Shown here: positions 6,673 to 13,989 of the stretch, in pieces | Numbering within the stretch: position 1 is the stretch's first letter | Layout of the letters: each line of letters begins with the position of its first letter | NCBI GenBank assembly: GCA_038321615.1 | Contig: JBBQFC010000072.1 | Location: forward strand, 1-14,319 | Direction: 5' to 3' | From: JBBQFC01 sp038321615 | Lineage (GTDB): Bacteria; Bacteroidota; Bacteroidia; Flavobacteriales_D; Cryomorphaceae | DNA: 14,319 nucleotides | The notes under the pieces: generated by a model | What the model was told of the DNA's origin: nothing | Seen by the model: only the letters and a program-made list of their open reading frames with translations | The model's database searches: none | Translations under genes and position numbers: made by a program

Positions 6673-8364
6673 ATGGCCACAGACCCAAAGAAGAAAATTA
6701 AAACTACCAGCACACCATCCGCAAAAGCGGCAAGCCCGAAGACCGAGAAACCCAAGGCAAGCCCGAAGACTGATAAGCCAAAGGCAACCGCGAAGCCTGA
6801 AAGGGCTAAGCCAGGACCGAAGGTCGAAAAGCCCAAAGCAACCGCGAAGCCTGAAAAGGCTAAGCCAGGACCGAAGGTCGAGAAACCCAAAGCAAGTCCG
6901 AAGGTCGAGAAACCCAAGGCAAGCGCCAAGCCTGAAAAGGCCAAGCCAGGACCGAAGGTCGAGAAACCCAAGGCAAGTCCGAAGGTCGAGAAGCCCAAAG
7001 CAAGTGCGAAGACCGAGAAGCCTAAGCCAGGTCCCAAAAGGGCTGTGGCAAAAGATAAAGATAGCCCGGCTAAACCAAGACGAGTTACGAAGCCAAGGCG
7101 CGGGAGTGCAGACTTTGAAGAAGACCCGAAGCGCCGCAAACCGCTGAATTATGCGTTCAACACGGAAAAAGACTCGGACGAAAAGCCCAAGCGTAAGCCT
7201 GCTACACGCAAACCGGCTGCATCCAAAACATCTGCAAGACCTTCTGCTGCCAAAACTCCGCGCGAAAAGAGTTACTCATCACCAAAATCGAATACAGGCT
7301 CAACGCGCAGTGCCGGTAAATCGGAAAAGCCCGCCGCCGAAAGAACCTATTCCAGAACGGATTCCCGAAAGGATACGCGCACGGATACCAGAACCGATGC
7401 ACGAACAGATTCCCGAACGGATTCCCGAACGGATAAAAAATATCCGAAAAGCGATTCCAAACCTTCGTACGGTAGGAAGAGCGATACTGCTGCGCCCAAC
7501 CAGGCAAGTGATAAAACGGCAAGCCCCGGTGGGAAAAAACCGCATCGAAAAGGAAGTTACGACCCGAGCAGGAAGCGATCGCTTGGACAAAAGCCTGGCG
7601 GTTACCGCGATAAGTCGGCGGCTCCAGCACGAAAACGGCCAGATACCGGGGTAGAAACCATCCGACTGAACCGCTACATCGCCAATGCAGGCATTGCTTC
7701 CCGGCGCGAAGCCGACGAATTAATACGAACTGGACTGGTAGAAGTAAACGGAAAAACAATTACCGAAATGGGCTATCAGGTGCAACCCGGCGACGTGGTG
7801 CGCTACGCCGGCGAGAAGCTCAACATCGAAAAACCCGTTTATATCGTTCTCAATAAACCCAAAGATTACATCACCTCTGGAGCGGAGTCGGAAACCCGGC
7901 GCTCGGTATTTCAATTGCTTCGAGGTGCTGGTGCAATCCGCATGTGGCCCGTAGGCAAAATGGATCGAAACACCACTGGCTTGCTCCTGTTTACCAACGA
8001 CGATGCCCTGACAAAGAAGCTCACCATGCCGCGCCAGGGCATTAAGAAAATCTACCACGTCTTCACCGATAAAAACGTGAAGAAGGAACACCTCGATAAG
8101 ATGGTAGAGGGGGTAGAAACACCCGAAGGATGGCTAAAAGTGAGCAGCGCAGCCCATGTAATCGATGCAAAAGATAAAAAACAAGTAGGTATCGAAGTGA
8201 GCGGAGGCCGCGGCAGGTTGGCCCGAATGATCTTTGAGCATTTTGATTATCAAGTGCTGAAGCTCGACCGGGTGATTTACGGGGGGCTTACCAAGAAAGA
8301 CCTTACGCGCGGCCGGTGGCGCCACCTCACCTCGCAGGAGGTCACGATGCTCAAAATGCTGTAA
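6673..8364 (+). CDS. rluB: rRNA pseudouridine synthase (RsuA/RluB family) with long basic repeat tail
   Basis: The enzyme isomerises a specific uridine of ribosomal RNA to pseudouridine. The enzyme core is residues about 328-563. An S4 RNA-binding domain (RLNRYIANAGIASRREADEL from 331, to about 384) comes first. The RsuA/RluB catalytic domain follows, with KPKDYITS near 395, the catalytic loop GKMDRNTTGLLLFTNDD (Asp431), and ARMIFEHFDYQVLKLDRV and GRWRHLTSQEV at the end. Residues 1 to about 325 are predicted disordered and rich in Lys, Ala, Pro and Ser. They contain eleven 9-residue repeats (26-124), a conserved-looking break DFEEDPKRRKPLNYAF (147-162), and seven RTDx tetrapeptides (228-255). 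The tail resembles histone H1 C-terminal tails and could bind RNA by charge (inference). Bacteroidota homologues often have basic extensions, but this one is larger than the enzyme itself. The gene lies 2 nt after yraN. The exact target (RluB-like 23S site) is inferred from the loop sequence. Confidence 0.93.
   Translation: MATDPKKKIKTTSTPSAKAASPKTEKPKASPKTDKPKATAKPERAKPGPKVEKPKATAKPEKAKPGPKVEKPKASPKVEKPKASAKPEKAKPGPKVEKPKASPKVEKPKASAKTEKPKPGPKRAVAKDKDSPAKPRRVTKPRRGSADFEEDPKRRKPLNYAFNTEKDSDEKPKRKPATRKPAASKTSARPSAAKTPREKSYSSPKSNTGSTRSAGKSEKPAAERTYSRTDSRKDTRTDTRTDARTDSRTDSRTDKKYPKSDSKPSYGRKSDTAAPNQASDKTASPGGKKPHRKGSYDPSRKRSLGQKPGGYRDKSAAPARKRPDTGVETIRLNRYIANAGIASRREADELIRTGLVEVNGKTITEMGYQVQPGDVVRYAGEKLNIEKPVYIVLNKPKDYITSGAESETRRSVFQLLRGAGAIRMWPVGKMDRNTTGLLLFTNDDALTKKLTMPRQGIKKIYHVFTDKNVKKEHLDKMVEGVETPEGWLKVSSAAHVIDAKDKKQVGIEVSGGRGRLARMIFEHFDYQVLKLDRVIYGGLTKKDLTRGRWRHLTSQEVTMLKML
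6748..7044 (+). repeat. Eleven 27-bp tandem repeats encoding KPKA-type nonapeptides
   Basis: Eleven in-frame 27-bp units encode nonapeptides of two alternating kinds, KPKA(S/T)xKxE and (K/R)AKPGPKVE. Residues 35-52 and 53-70 form an almost identical 18-residue pair, and 80-97 is a third close copy. The DNA copies are also nearly identical, which suggests recent expansion by slippage or unequal crossover. The unit keeps the frame, so copy-number change would alter tail length only. Confidence 0.9.
7354..7437 (+). repeat. Seven 12-bp tandem repeats encoding RTDx tetrapeptides
   Basis: Seven in-frame 12-bp units encode RTDS, RKDT, RTDT, RTDA, RTDS, RTDS and RTDK (residues 228-255). The alternation of Arg and Asp gives a zwitterionic stretch, unlike the Lys/Pro-rich nonapeptides upstream. 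The last copies are nearly identical at the DNA level. Confidence 0.85.
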
Positions 8365-8444
8365 TATTAACCTTGGTCTACCGTTAAAGAGTTTAATTAA
8401 TCTCCCCTGCTGCACTGATCCGCAAAATTCTATTATACGCTTCT

Positions 8445-11060
8445 GTGTCTTTGGTCCTGCTCGCAATGGCCGCGGTTGGCGCTTATTTTCTGGCGAAAAA
8501 ATACGAGCCTGAAGTCCGGTCGATTATCGTTTCGGAGCTCAACAGGCAACTCGCCGTGGAAATAAGGGTCGAAGATATTAATCTCAGCCTGCTCCAGCGA
8601 TTTCCATACGCATCGCTGCGCTTCAGCAAGGTGGTTATTCCCCAAATCAGAGCGGGTGTGCCCCAAGCCGATACGTTGATTTTCATCGACAACCTTTACC
8701 TGCAGATCGGTCTGCTCGACTTCCTGCGTAAGAATTATCGGGTGAGTGAAGCCACGGTCGATGGCGGCTTTTTCGATATGGCCATCTACGCCGACGGAAC
8801 CGATAACTACCATTTCTGGAAAGCCAGCTCAGACAGCGTTGGAGCGCGTAATTTGGCAATTCAAAACGTTGAAATTCAGGATTTTCGGTATCTCCTGAAC
8901 CAAGAAGGAAAAACCGTGCTCCGCACCTATATGGAGACTGCTGAAGTTTCAGGTGCCTTCGCTGAAGCCCGCCATAGCGTGTCACTATCGACCACCGCGT
9001 TGGTCGAAAGCTATCAAAACGGAAAAGACCAATGGTACGCCAATACGCCCATTACGGGCGAAATGACCATAGATGTAGATACCGATGCGGGAACGTATAA
9101 ATTCCGGAGCGAAAAGCTAGAGCTGGCCAAAGAGCAATATGCCTGCTCTGGAAGCTATGTCGATAAACCTTCGAAATTGGAACTCGCCTTTGCAACCAAT
9201 GGTGCTTCCATAGAGCGGGTGCTTCAGCTCATCCCACTCACTTCGCGAAGCACTTTTCAGCGCTTTCAAGTAAGCGGCACTACCAATCTCGAAGTAAAGC
9301 TGAGCTCGGGTGAGCAGTTTTCGCTCGATGCGCAATTTGATAAACTGAGCGGCACGGTGAAACACATCGAAGGGCTGGGAAGATGCCAAATAAGCCGCGC
9401 CAACGCCAAAATTGAATTGCGCGATGAGCTCGCTTCTATATTCATCGACGATATCGACGCGAAGATTGGGGCGGGGCGCTTCAACTTATGGGGCAGGATT
9501 ATCGATTTATCGGCACCTTCAATCGATTTGGAACTGCGTGGACTGCTTGAACTCACCGAGCTTCAAAAACTCTTTAACCTCACAACTTTCCAACTTCTGG
9601 AAGGGAGCATTTCGCTTGATGGCAGACTTAAAGGCAAATTTCCGCGCGATGCAGCCGATAAGCAGCTTGAGACTCTCAAGCGCGTAAATTTCATCGGCCA
9701 GCTCGATTTAAAGGATTGTGCGTTTCAACTTGCCGGTCAAGATCAGGTTTTCGACCGGTTGAATGGCGCCATCCAGATAAAAGACAATACCATACTGGTA
9801 GAAGAAGCGCGCGGCCGCGTAAACGAAAATCCCTTCGAACTGCGCGGGTCGATCGAAAATGCCTTGCCTTACCTCTATAGCTCCGACCAGGGTTTGTTTA
9901 TTAAAGCCTTATGCAAAGCCGATTTATTGGATTTCAATCGCATTTTGGCATCTTCACCTTCGGCGAAGCCTGGCTCCTACACCATTACGCTTCCCGAGCG
10001 CATTGGTTTTGAAATACAGTTTCGCGCAGAGCGCTTGATATTCCGAAAGTTTGAAGCCAAATCTATCTCTGGAACCGCTCATTATAAGAAGCAATTACTC
10101 ACAGTAAATCCTTTTGAATTTACAACCGCTTCGGGCGAGATGTGGAGCAATTTATCCATGCGCAGCGCTGCCGGTGGAGCCATCGACATCGGCATCGAAG
10201 CCCGCGTGAAACACATTGATCTAAGTGCTCTTTTATACGAGTTTGAAGATTTTGGCCAGGAGATTATTCGCTCGAAAAACATTGCCGGAATGGCCGATAT
10301 CGACTTGAGTTTTGCCGCAAAATTCAAGAACGACCTGAGCATTGTGCCCAAGAGCATCACCGCTGAAAGCAAGCTCACCGTTATAAATGGGAAACTCATA
10401 GATGTATCGTCCTTGAAAGAAATTGGGGTGTATTTACGAAAAAGCCCTCTTTGGCGATCGCTCATAAAAATGGATGCCTTTGAGAAAAAGCTGGCCAAAA
10501 TAGATTTTGATACGTTGCGCAATCAGATCAGTATTGCCAACGAAGAGATACGTATTCCGCAGATGCAGATCAATTCCAATGCCTTGAACCTTGGCCTTTC
10601 GGGCGTTCACGGGTTTGATAACAAAATCGACTATTCCTTCAATTTCCGCATAAGCGAATTACTGCAAACCGGAAAGACCGCCGACTCCGAATTTGGGGAT
10701 GTACAAGATGACGGCACCGGTTTAAAACTCTTTCTCCGCATGTCGGGCACGATCGATGAGCCCGTATTTGCAATCGATCAAGAACGCGCCCGCGCTAAGC
10801 GCAAAGCTCAACTTGAAGCTGAGAAGGGAGTTTTTAAAGAAGTGCTTCACAAAGAATTTGGCCTTTTCCGAAAAGATACCACACGCACGGCCATTCCAAA
10901 ACCCGATAAAAAGAAACCCGCCTTCGAAGTAGAATGGGATGCTCAAAAAACAAAGGCCGATTCGCTGCGCCAGGAGGAGCGCAAAAAGAAGCCTAAACGA
11001 GTCTTCAACCCCAAGGAAAAATCGGAAGAAGATGTCCTTGGCGGAGATGATGATCTGTGA
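8445..11060 (+). CDS. AsmA-like inner-membrane-anchored envelope protein
   Basis: AsmA-family proteins are anchored in the inner membrane and extend a long beta-rich groove into the periplasm; relatives (TamB, YhdP) are linked to lipid transport to the outer membrane. From the GTG at 8445 it has 871 residues. A membrane helix (SLVLLAMAAVGAYFLA, 2-17) comes first. An AsmA N-terminal region (LNRQLAVEIRVEDINLSLLQRFP...LRFSKV) follows, then repeated amphipathic strands. An AsmA C-terminal region has LFLRMSGTIDEPVFAID near 763-775. The last 90 residues are highly charged (Lys/Arg/Glu) and end in an acidic DDDL. The frame stays open upstream of the GTG back to a TAA at 8394. Codons from CTG 8415 onward encode LIRKILLYASV, which would complete a normal anchor of basic residues plus a 24-residue helix, so the true start may be there. 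No exact promoter box is seen in the 80-nt gap upstream. Confidence 0.88.
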   Translation: MSLVLLAMAAVGAYFLAKKYEPEVRSIIVSELNRQLAVEIRVEDINLSLLQRFPYASLRFSKVVIPQIRAGVPQADTLIFIDNLYLQIGLLDFLRKNYRVSEATVDGGFFDMAIYADGTDNYHFWKASSDSVGARNLAIQNVEIQDFRYLLNQEGKTVLRTYMETAEVSGAFAEARHSVSLSTTALVESYQNGKDQWYANTPITGEMTIDVDTDAGTYKFRSEKLELAKEQYACSGSYVDKPSKLELAFATNGASIERVLQLIPLTSRSTFQRFQVSGTTNLEVKLSSGEQFSLDAQFDKLSGTVKHIEGLGRCQISRANAKIELRDELASIFIDDIDAKIGAGRFNLWGRIIDLSAPSIDLELRGLLELTELQKLFNLTTFQLLEGSISLDGRLKGKFPRDAADKQLETLKRVNFIGQLDLKDCAFQLAGQDQVFDRLNGAIQIKDNTILVEEARGRVNENPFELRGSIENALPYLYSSDQGLFIKALCKADLLDFNRILASSPSAKPGSYTITLPERIGFEIQFRAERLIFRKFEAKSISGTAHYKKQLLTVNPFEFTTASGEMWSNLSMRSAAGGAIDIGIEARVKHIDLSALLYEFEDFGQEIIRSKNIAGMADIDLSFAAKFKNDLSIVPKSITAESKLTVINGKLIDVSSLKEIGVYLRKSPLWRSLIKMDAFEKKLAKIDFDTLRNQISIANEEIRIPQMQINSNALNLGLSGVHGFDNKIDYSFNFRISELLQTGKTADSEFGDVQDDGTGLKLFLRMSGTIDEPVFAIDQERARAKRKAQLEAEKGVFKEVLHKEFGLFRKDTTRTAIPKPDKKKPAFEVEWDAQKTKADSLRQEERKKKPKRVFNPKEKSEEDVLGGDDDL

Positions 11061-11171
11061 TCGTTACCGTCGATTTCTGCCTACCGGCAAGCTGAATCGT
11101 AAAAGATTTCTACATTTAGCGCAAATAAGCCTCATATCGAGTAAAGCTCTACGCCTACTTCATTATCCTAA

Positions 11172-12680
11172 ATGAATCTTTATCTTAAAAAGCAGCGCTG
11201 GAAAGCCCTGCTTCTTATTTTGGCGGCTATTATCGTCGGGCTTTCGCTGTGGTATTCCAATTACATCGTGAGCAAAATACGCGATGAAGAGCGGCAGAAA
11301 GTGCAGCTCTGGTCGGAAGCTGTGAAGCGCCGATTGGTGCTGATCAACTATACCGAACGACTCTTTATGGACATGCGCCGGGAGGAACGCGCCAAGATCG
11401 ATATTTGGGCGCAAGCCACAGGCCGTGTAATCGAAGCGAGCGACAAGGAATTGCAGTTTTTGCAAAACATCCTTTCGAATAACAATACCATACCTGTATT
11501 GGTCACCGATGCTAAAGGGAGGGTACAATTCGACCGGAATATCGAGCGGAAATATCTGGAAACAGAAGCCCAGCGCGACAGCGTGCTTCAGGCTATGAAG
11601 TTGGTGTACAAACCTATCGAAATCCGGATTTCGGGCATTGAGCAAAAAATCTACTACCAGGATTCGCGCATTATTGTAGAGCTCGAAAAAACGCTCGACG
11701 ATCTCATCAATTCGTTTATTTCAGAAACGGTGATGAATACCGCATCGGTGCCCGTAATTATCACCGACAGTGCCCAAACCAAGGTGATCAATTACAGCAA
11801 CCTCGACGCTCAGCAAATGAGCGATAGCTTATCGCTGCGGCAAACGATTGAGGAAATGAGCGCCAAAAACAAACCTATCAAGGTGAGTTTCGGCGAAAAG
11901 GTAACGAACTACGTGTTCTATACCGACTCGATGATCATTACCCAATTGCAGTACTTCCCGTATGTGCAATTTCTGCTTATCGGCCTATTCCTATTCATCG
12001 CCTATCTCATATTCAGCACCTTCCGAAACGCCGAGCAAAACCAGGTATGGATCGGCTTGGCGAAAGAAACTGCTCACCAGCTTGGCACGCCCCTATCGAG
12101 CCTTATGGCTTGGGTGCAGCTGCTCGAAGCCCGCGGTACCGATGCCGAGACCATTACGGAGCTCAATAAAGACATCGAGCGTTTGGAAACCATCACCGAA
12201 CGGTTTTCAAAAATTGGCTCCAACCCAGAGCTGGAGCCCACTTCGGTGTTGGATGTGATGCAGCAAGCCATCGTTTACCTGCGGCCGCGCATATCGCCAC
12301 GGGTGAAATTTGAGTTCAGCCAAAACCAGGACCCCGAGATTAAGGCCATGATCAATAAGCCGCTGTTCGGATGGGTTATTGAGAATATTTTTAAAAATGC
12401 CGTGGATGCCATGGATGGTAGCGGAACGATCACCATCGATATCTTTCATGAAATCCAGAGCGTGTACCTCGATATTTCGGATACCGGAAAGGGCATAACA
12501 GGCTCGAACCACAAGACGGTGTTTCAGCCCGGCTACACCACCAAAAAGCGCGGCTGGGGCCTTGGGCTTTCCCTGGCCCGGCGCATCATTGAGAACTACC
12601 ACAACGGCAAGATTTTCGTGAAGCGCAGCGAAGCAGCCAAGGGCACTACCTTCCGCATTGTGCTCAAAACAAAGGCTTAG
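11172..12680 (+). CDS. Orphan membrane sensor histidine kinase with AHQLGTP H-box
   Basis: This two-component sensor autophosphorylates a His and passes the phosphate to a response regulator, which is not encoded nearby. It has 502 residues. The first membrane helix is about 11-34, an extracytoplasmic sensor region runs from 35 to about 263, and the second helix is about 264-284. The phosphoacceptor His302 lies in AKETAHQLGTPLSSL. The ATPase domain has the N box NIFKNAVDAM (Asn405, Asn409), DISDTGKGI (Asp437), an F box near 451 and GWGLGLSLARRI (461-472). There are only about 18 residues between the second helix and His302, so no HAMP domain is present. The base next to the His is Gln instead of Glu/Asp. 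The sensor region repeats itself (IPVLVTDAKG at 107-116, VPVIITDSAQ at 193-202). The ATG at 11172 starts a normal membrane anchor. A weak -7-like TACATTTA lies at 11111-11118. hemW follows after 2 nt. Confidence 0.93.
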   Translation: MNLYLKKQRWKALLLILAAIIVGLSLWYSNYIVSKIRDEERQKVQLWSEAVKRRLVLINYTERLFMDMRREERAKIDIWAQATGRVIEASDKELQFLQNILSNNNTIPVLVTDAKGRVQFDRNIERKYLETEAQRDSVLQAMKLVYKPIEIRISGIEQKIYYQDSRIIVELEKTLDDLINSFISETVMNTASVPVIITDSAQTKVINYSNLDAQQMSDSLSLRQTIEEMSAKNKPIKVSFGEKVTNYVFYTDSMIITQLQYFPYVQFLLIGLFLFIAYLIFSTFRNAEQNQVWIGLAKETAHQLGTPLSSLMAWVQLLEARGTDAETITELNKDIERLETITERFSKIGSNPELEPTSVLDVMQQAIVYLRPRISPRVKFEFSQNQDPEIKAMINKPLFGWVIENIFKNAVDAMDGSGTITIDIFHEIQSVYLDISDTGKGITGSNHKTVFQPGYTTKKRGWGLGLSLARRIIENYHNGKIFVKRSEAAKGTTFRIVLKTKA

Positions 12681-12682
12681 AC

Positions 12683-13810
12683 ATGGCTGGCATTTACGTC
12701 CATATTCCCTTTTGCAAGCAAGCTTGTATTTATTGCGATTTCCATTTCTCGACATCCACCCGCCACCGGAGCGCCATGGCCACAGCTATCGCTCAGGAAG
12801 CCCGACTGCGTAGGAATTATTTGGGTGGCGAAACAGTCGGGACCCTTTATTTTGGCGGAGGAACGCCCAGCCTGCTCGAAGCCCACGAATTGCAGGAGAT
12901 ACTCCAGCAGCTTCGATCGCTTTTTAACTTTAGTTCCGATTTGGAATTCACCTTCGAAGCCAATCCCGATGATCTGTCGGCAGCGAAACTTGCCGAACTG
13001 GGTGATGCCGGCGTGAACCGATTAAGTATTGGGCTGCAGGCGCTCGACGACGCCATGCTACAATGGATGAACCGCGCGCACCGCGCCGACGAAGGGTTAG
13101 CGGCTGTGCGTCGCGCGCAAGCCGCCGGAATTGATAATATTTCCGTCGATCTTATTTACGGTCGGCCGGGGCTTAACTCCGAAGCCTGGAAGCAGGAAAT
13201 CAAAACCATAATCGAGCTTGGCGTTCCGCATATTTCGGCTTATTGCCTCACAGTGGAGCCGGGTACAGTACTGGGCAAACGCGTAAGTCGGCGGGAAGAA
13301 AAACCCATGGACGAGCAGGCGGCAGGAAATCAGTTTGAAATCTTGATCAGCGAATTGGCCAAAGCCGGAATTGAGCAATATGAAGTGAGCAATTTTGCCA
13401 AACCCGGATTCTATTCCCGACACAACACCGCCTATTGGCAAGGTACGGCCTATCTCGGTTTGGGGCCCTCTGCCCATAGCTTCGACGGTGCGCAACGCAG
13501 TTGGAATGTAGCCAACAACGCCCGATATATTAAATCGATCAATGAGGAAAAACTCCCGGTAACGATTGAAGAAGCGGCAAAATACGATCGCTTAAATGAG
13601 TGGATCATGACGGGTCTGCGCACCAAATGGGGAATTGATTTGATGGCCGCTAAGGCTAAATTTGGGGTTGACTTGAACAAAAAGCATGCGGCCTATATAG
13701 CTACGCTTGAAGCCGAAGGGCTTGCGCGGATGGACGGAAATGTGCTGTCATTGAACCCTTCGGGATTGTTCCGGGCAGATGGGATCGCCAGTGATTTTTT
13801 TGAAGTGTGA
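12683..13810 (+). CDS. hemW: Radical SAM heme chaperone HemW
   Basis: HemW binds heme and an iron-sulfur cluster and is thought to deliver heme to respiratory enzymes. It is often misannotated as oxygen-independent coproporphyrinogen oxidase. All 375 residues fit the family. The radical SAM cluster motif is CKQACIYCDF (Cys11, Cys15, Cys18), with Phe after CD as in HemW rather than the extra Cys of true HemN. GGGTPS (58-63) binds S-adenosylmethionine. Typical later segments are EANPDDL, NRLSIGLQ, SVDLIYGRPG, YEVSNFAKPG, RHNTAYW and LGLGPSAHSF. The C-terminal HemW domain starts near 290 (KYDRLNEWIMTGLRT) and ends in GLFRADGIASDFF. The ATG at 12683 is 2 nt after the kinase stop, so both are in one operon. 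No strong plus-strand terminator follows. Confidence 0.95.
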   Translation: MAGIYVHIPFCKQACIYCDFHFSTSTRHRSAMATAIAQEARLRRNYLGGETVGTLYFGGGTPSLLEAHELQEILQQLRSLFNFSSDLEFTFEANPDDLSAAKLAELGDAGVNRLSIGLQALDDAMLQWMNRAHRADEGLAAVRRAQAAGIDNISVDLIYGRPGLNSEAWKQEIKTIIELGVPHISAYCLTVEPGTVLGKRVSRREEKPMDEQAAGNQFEILISELAKAGIEQYEVSNFAKPGFYSRHNTAYWQGTAYLGLGPSAHSFDGAQRSWNVANNARYIKSINEEKLPVTIEEAAKYDRLNEWIMTGLRTKWGIDLMAAKAKFGVDLNKKHAAYIATLEAEGLARMDGNVLSLNPSGLFRADGIASDFFEV

Positions 13811-13908
13811 TGGCGCGTGTGCTCTTGGGGTATTCTTTTTTGGAGCTATCCTTTTATTGAGCCTGTTAGAAACTGCTGTACCTTTTCTGACTTGCCAACC
13901 GGATCTAT

Positions 13909-13973
13909 AAAAAATATGAAGAAACCAGCGGTGGCGCTGTATGGTACGTATCCCGTTGGGTATGCACCACACA
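13909..13973 (-). terminator. Hairpin pair followed by T-rich tract, possible terminator of the TonB-domain gene
   Basis: On the minus strand, beginning 17 nt past the stop codon of the TonB-domain gene, there is first an imperfect hairpin (13943-13954 with 13958-13968, about 11 bp with one bulge and one mismatch, loop 3). Then comes a perfect 5-bp stem with a 4-base loop (13926-13939), then a T-rich stretch ending in six T (13914-13909). The T-run is offset from the stem, so efficiency is uncertain. The remaining gap between hemW and this gene (13811-13989) shows no convincing coding sequence. Confidence 0.4.
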
Positions 13974-13989
13974 AAGTATTGAGCGTAGT

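Noticed and set aside
6660..7139. Long antisense open frame with Phe/Gly/Leu-rich repeats opposite the synthase tail
   Set aside because: It is the mirror of the 27-bp coding repeats; repeated codons without stops on the sense strand leave the reverse strand open. There is no start context, and the composition is implausible for a soluble or membrane protein.
7151..7654. Arg/Pro-rich open frame in the +1 register inside the synthase gene
   Set aside because: It arises from the same low-complexity DNA, including the RTDx repeats read out of frame, and has no family features.
8391..8400. TTAATTAA palindrome upstream of the AsmA-like gene, with similar AATTAA strings before the propeller gene and at the window end
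   Set aside because: Short AT-only palindromes are expected by chance in intergenic DNA and the flanking bases are not conserved, so no operator is supported.
11071..11099. Two-part hairpin between the AsmA-like gene and the kinase gene
   Set aside because: Arms of 5 and 4 bp with an unequal internal loop and no T-run after it; too weak to call a terminator.
13810..13860. ATG overlapping the hemW stop (TGATG) with a 16-codon frame
   Set aside because: Although the overlap looks like translational coupling, the frame ends after 16 codons; a neighbouring frame is hydrophobic but has no start. Not enough to call a gene or a remnant.
13748..13972. Minus-strand frame overlapping the end of hemW, containing a CPEQSRR-like string
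   Set aside because: It overlaps well-conserved HemW C-terminal codons; the string is the reverse complement of hemW coding sequence, not an intergenic repeat.
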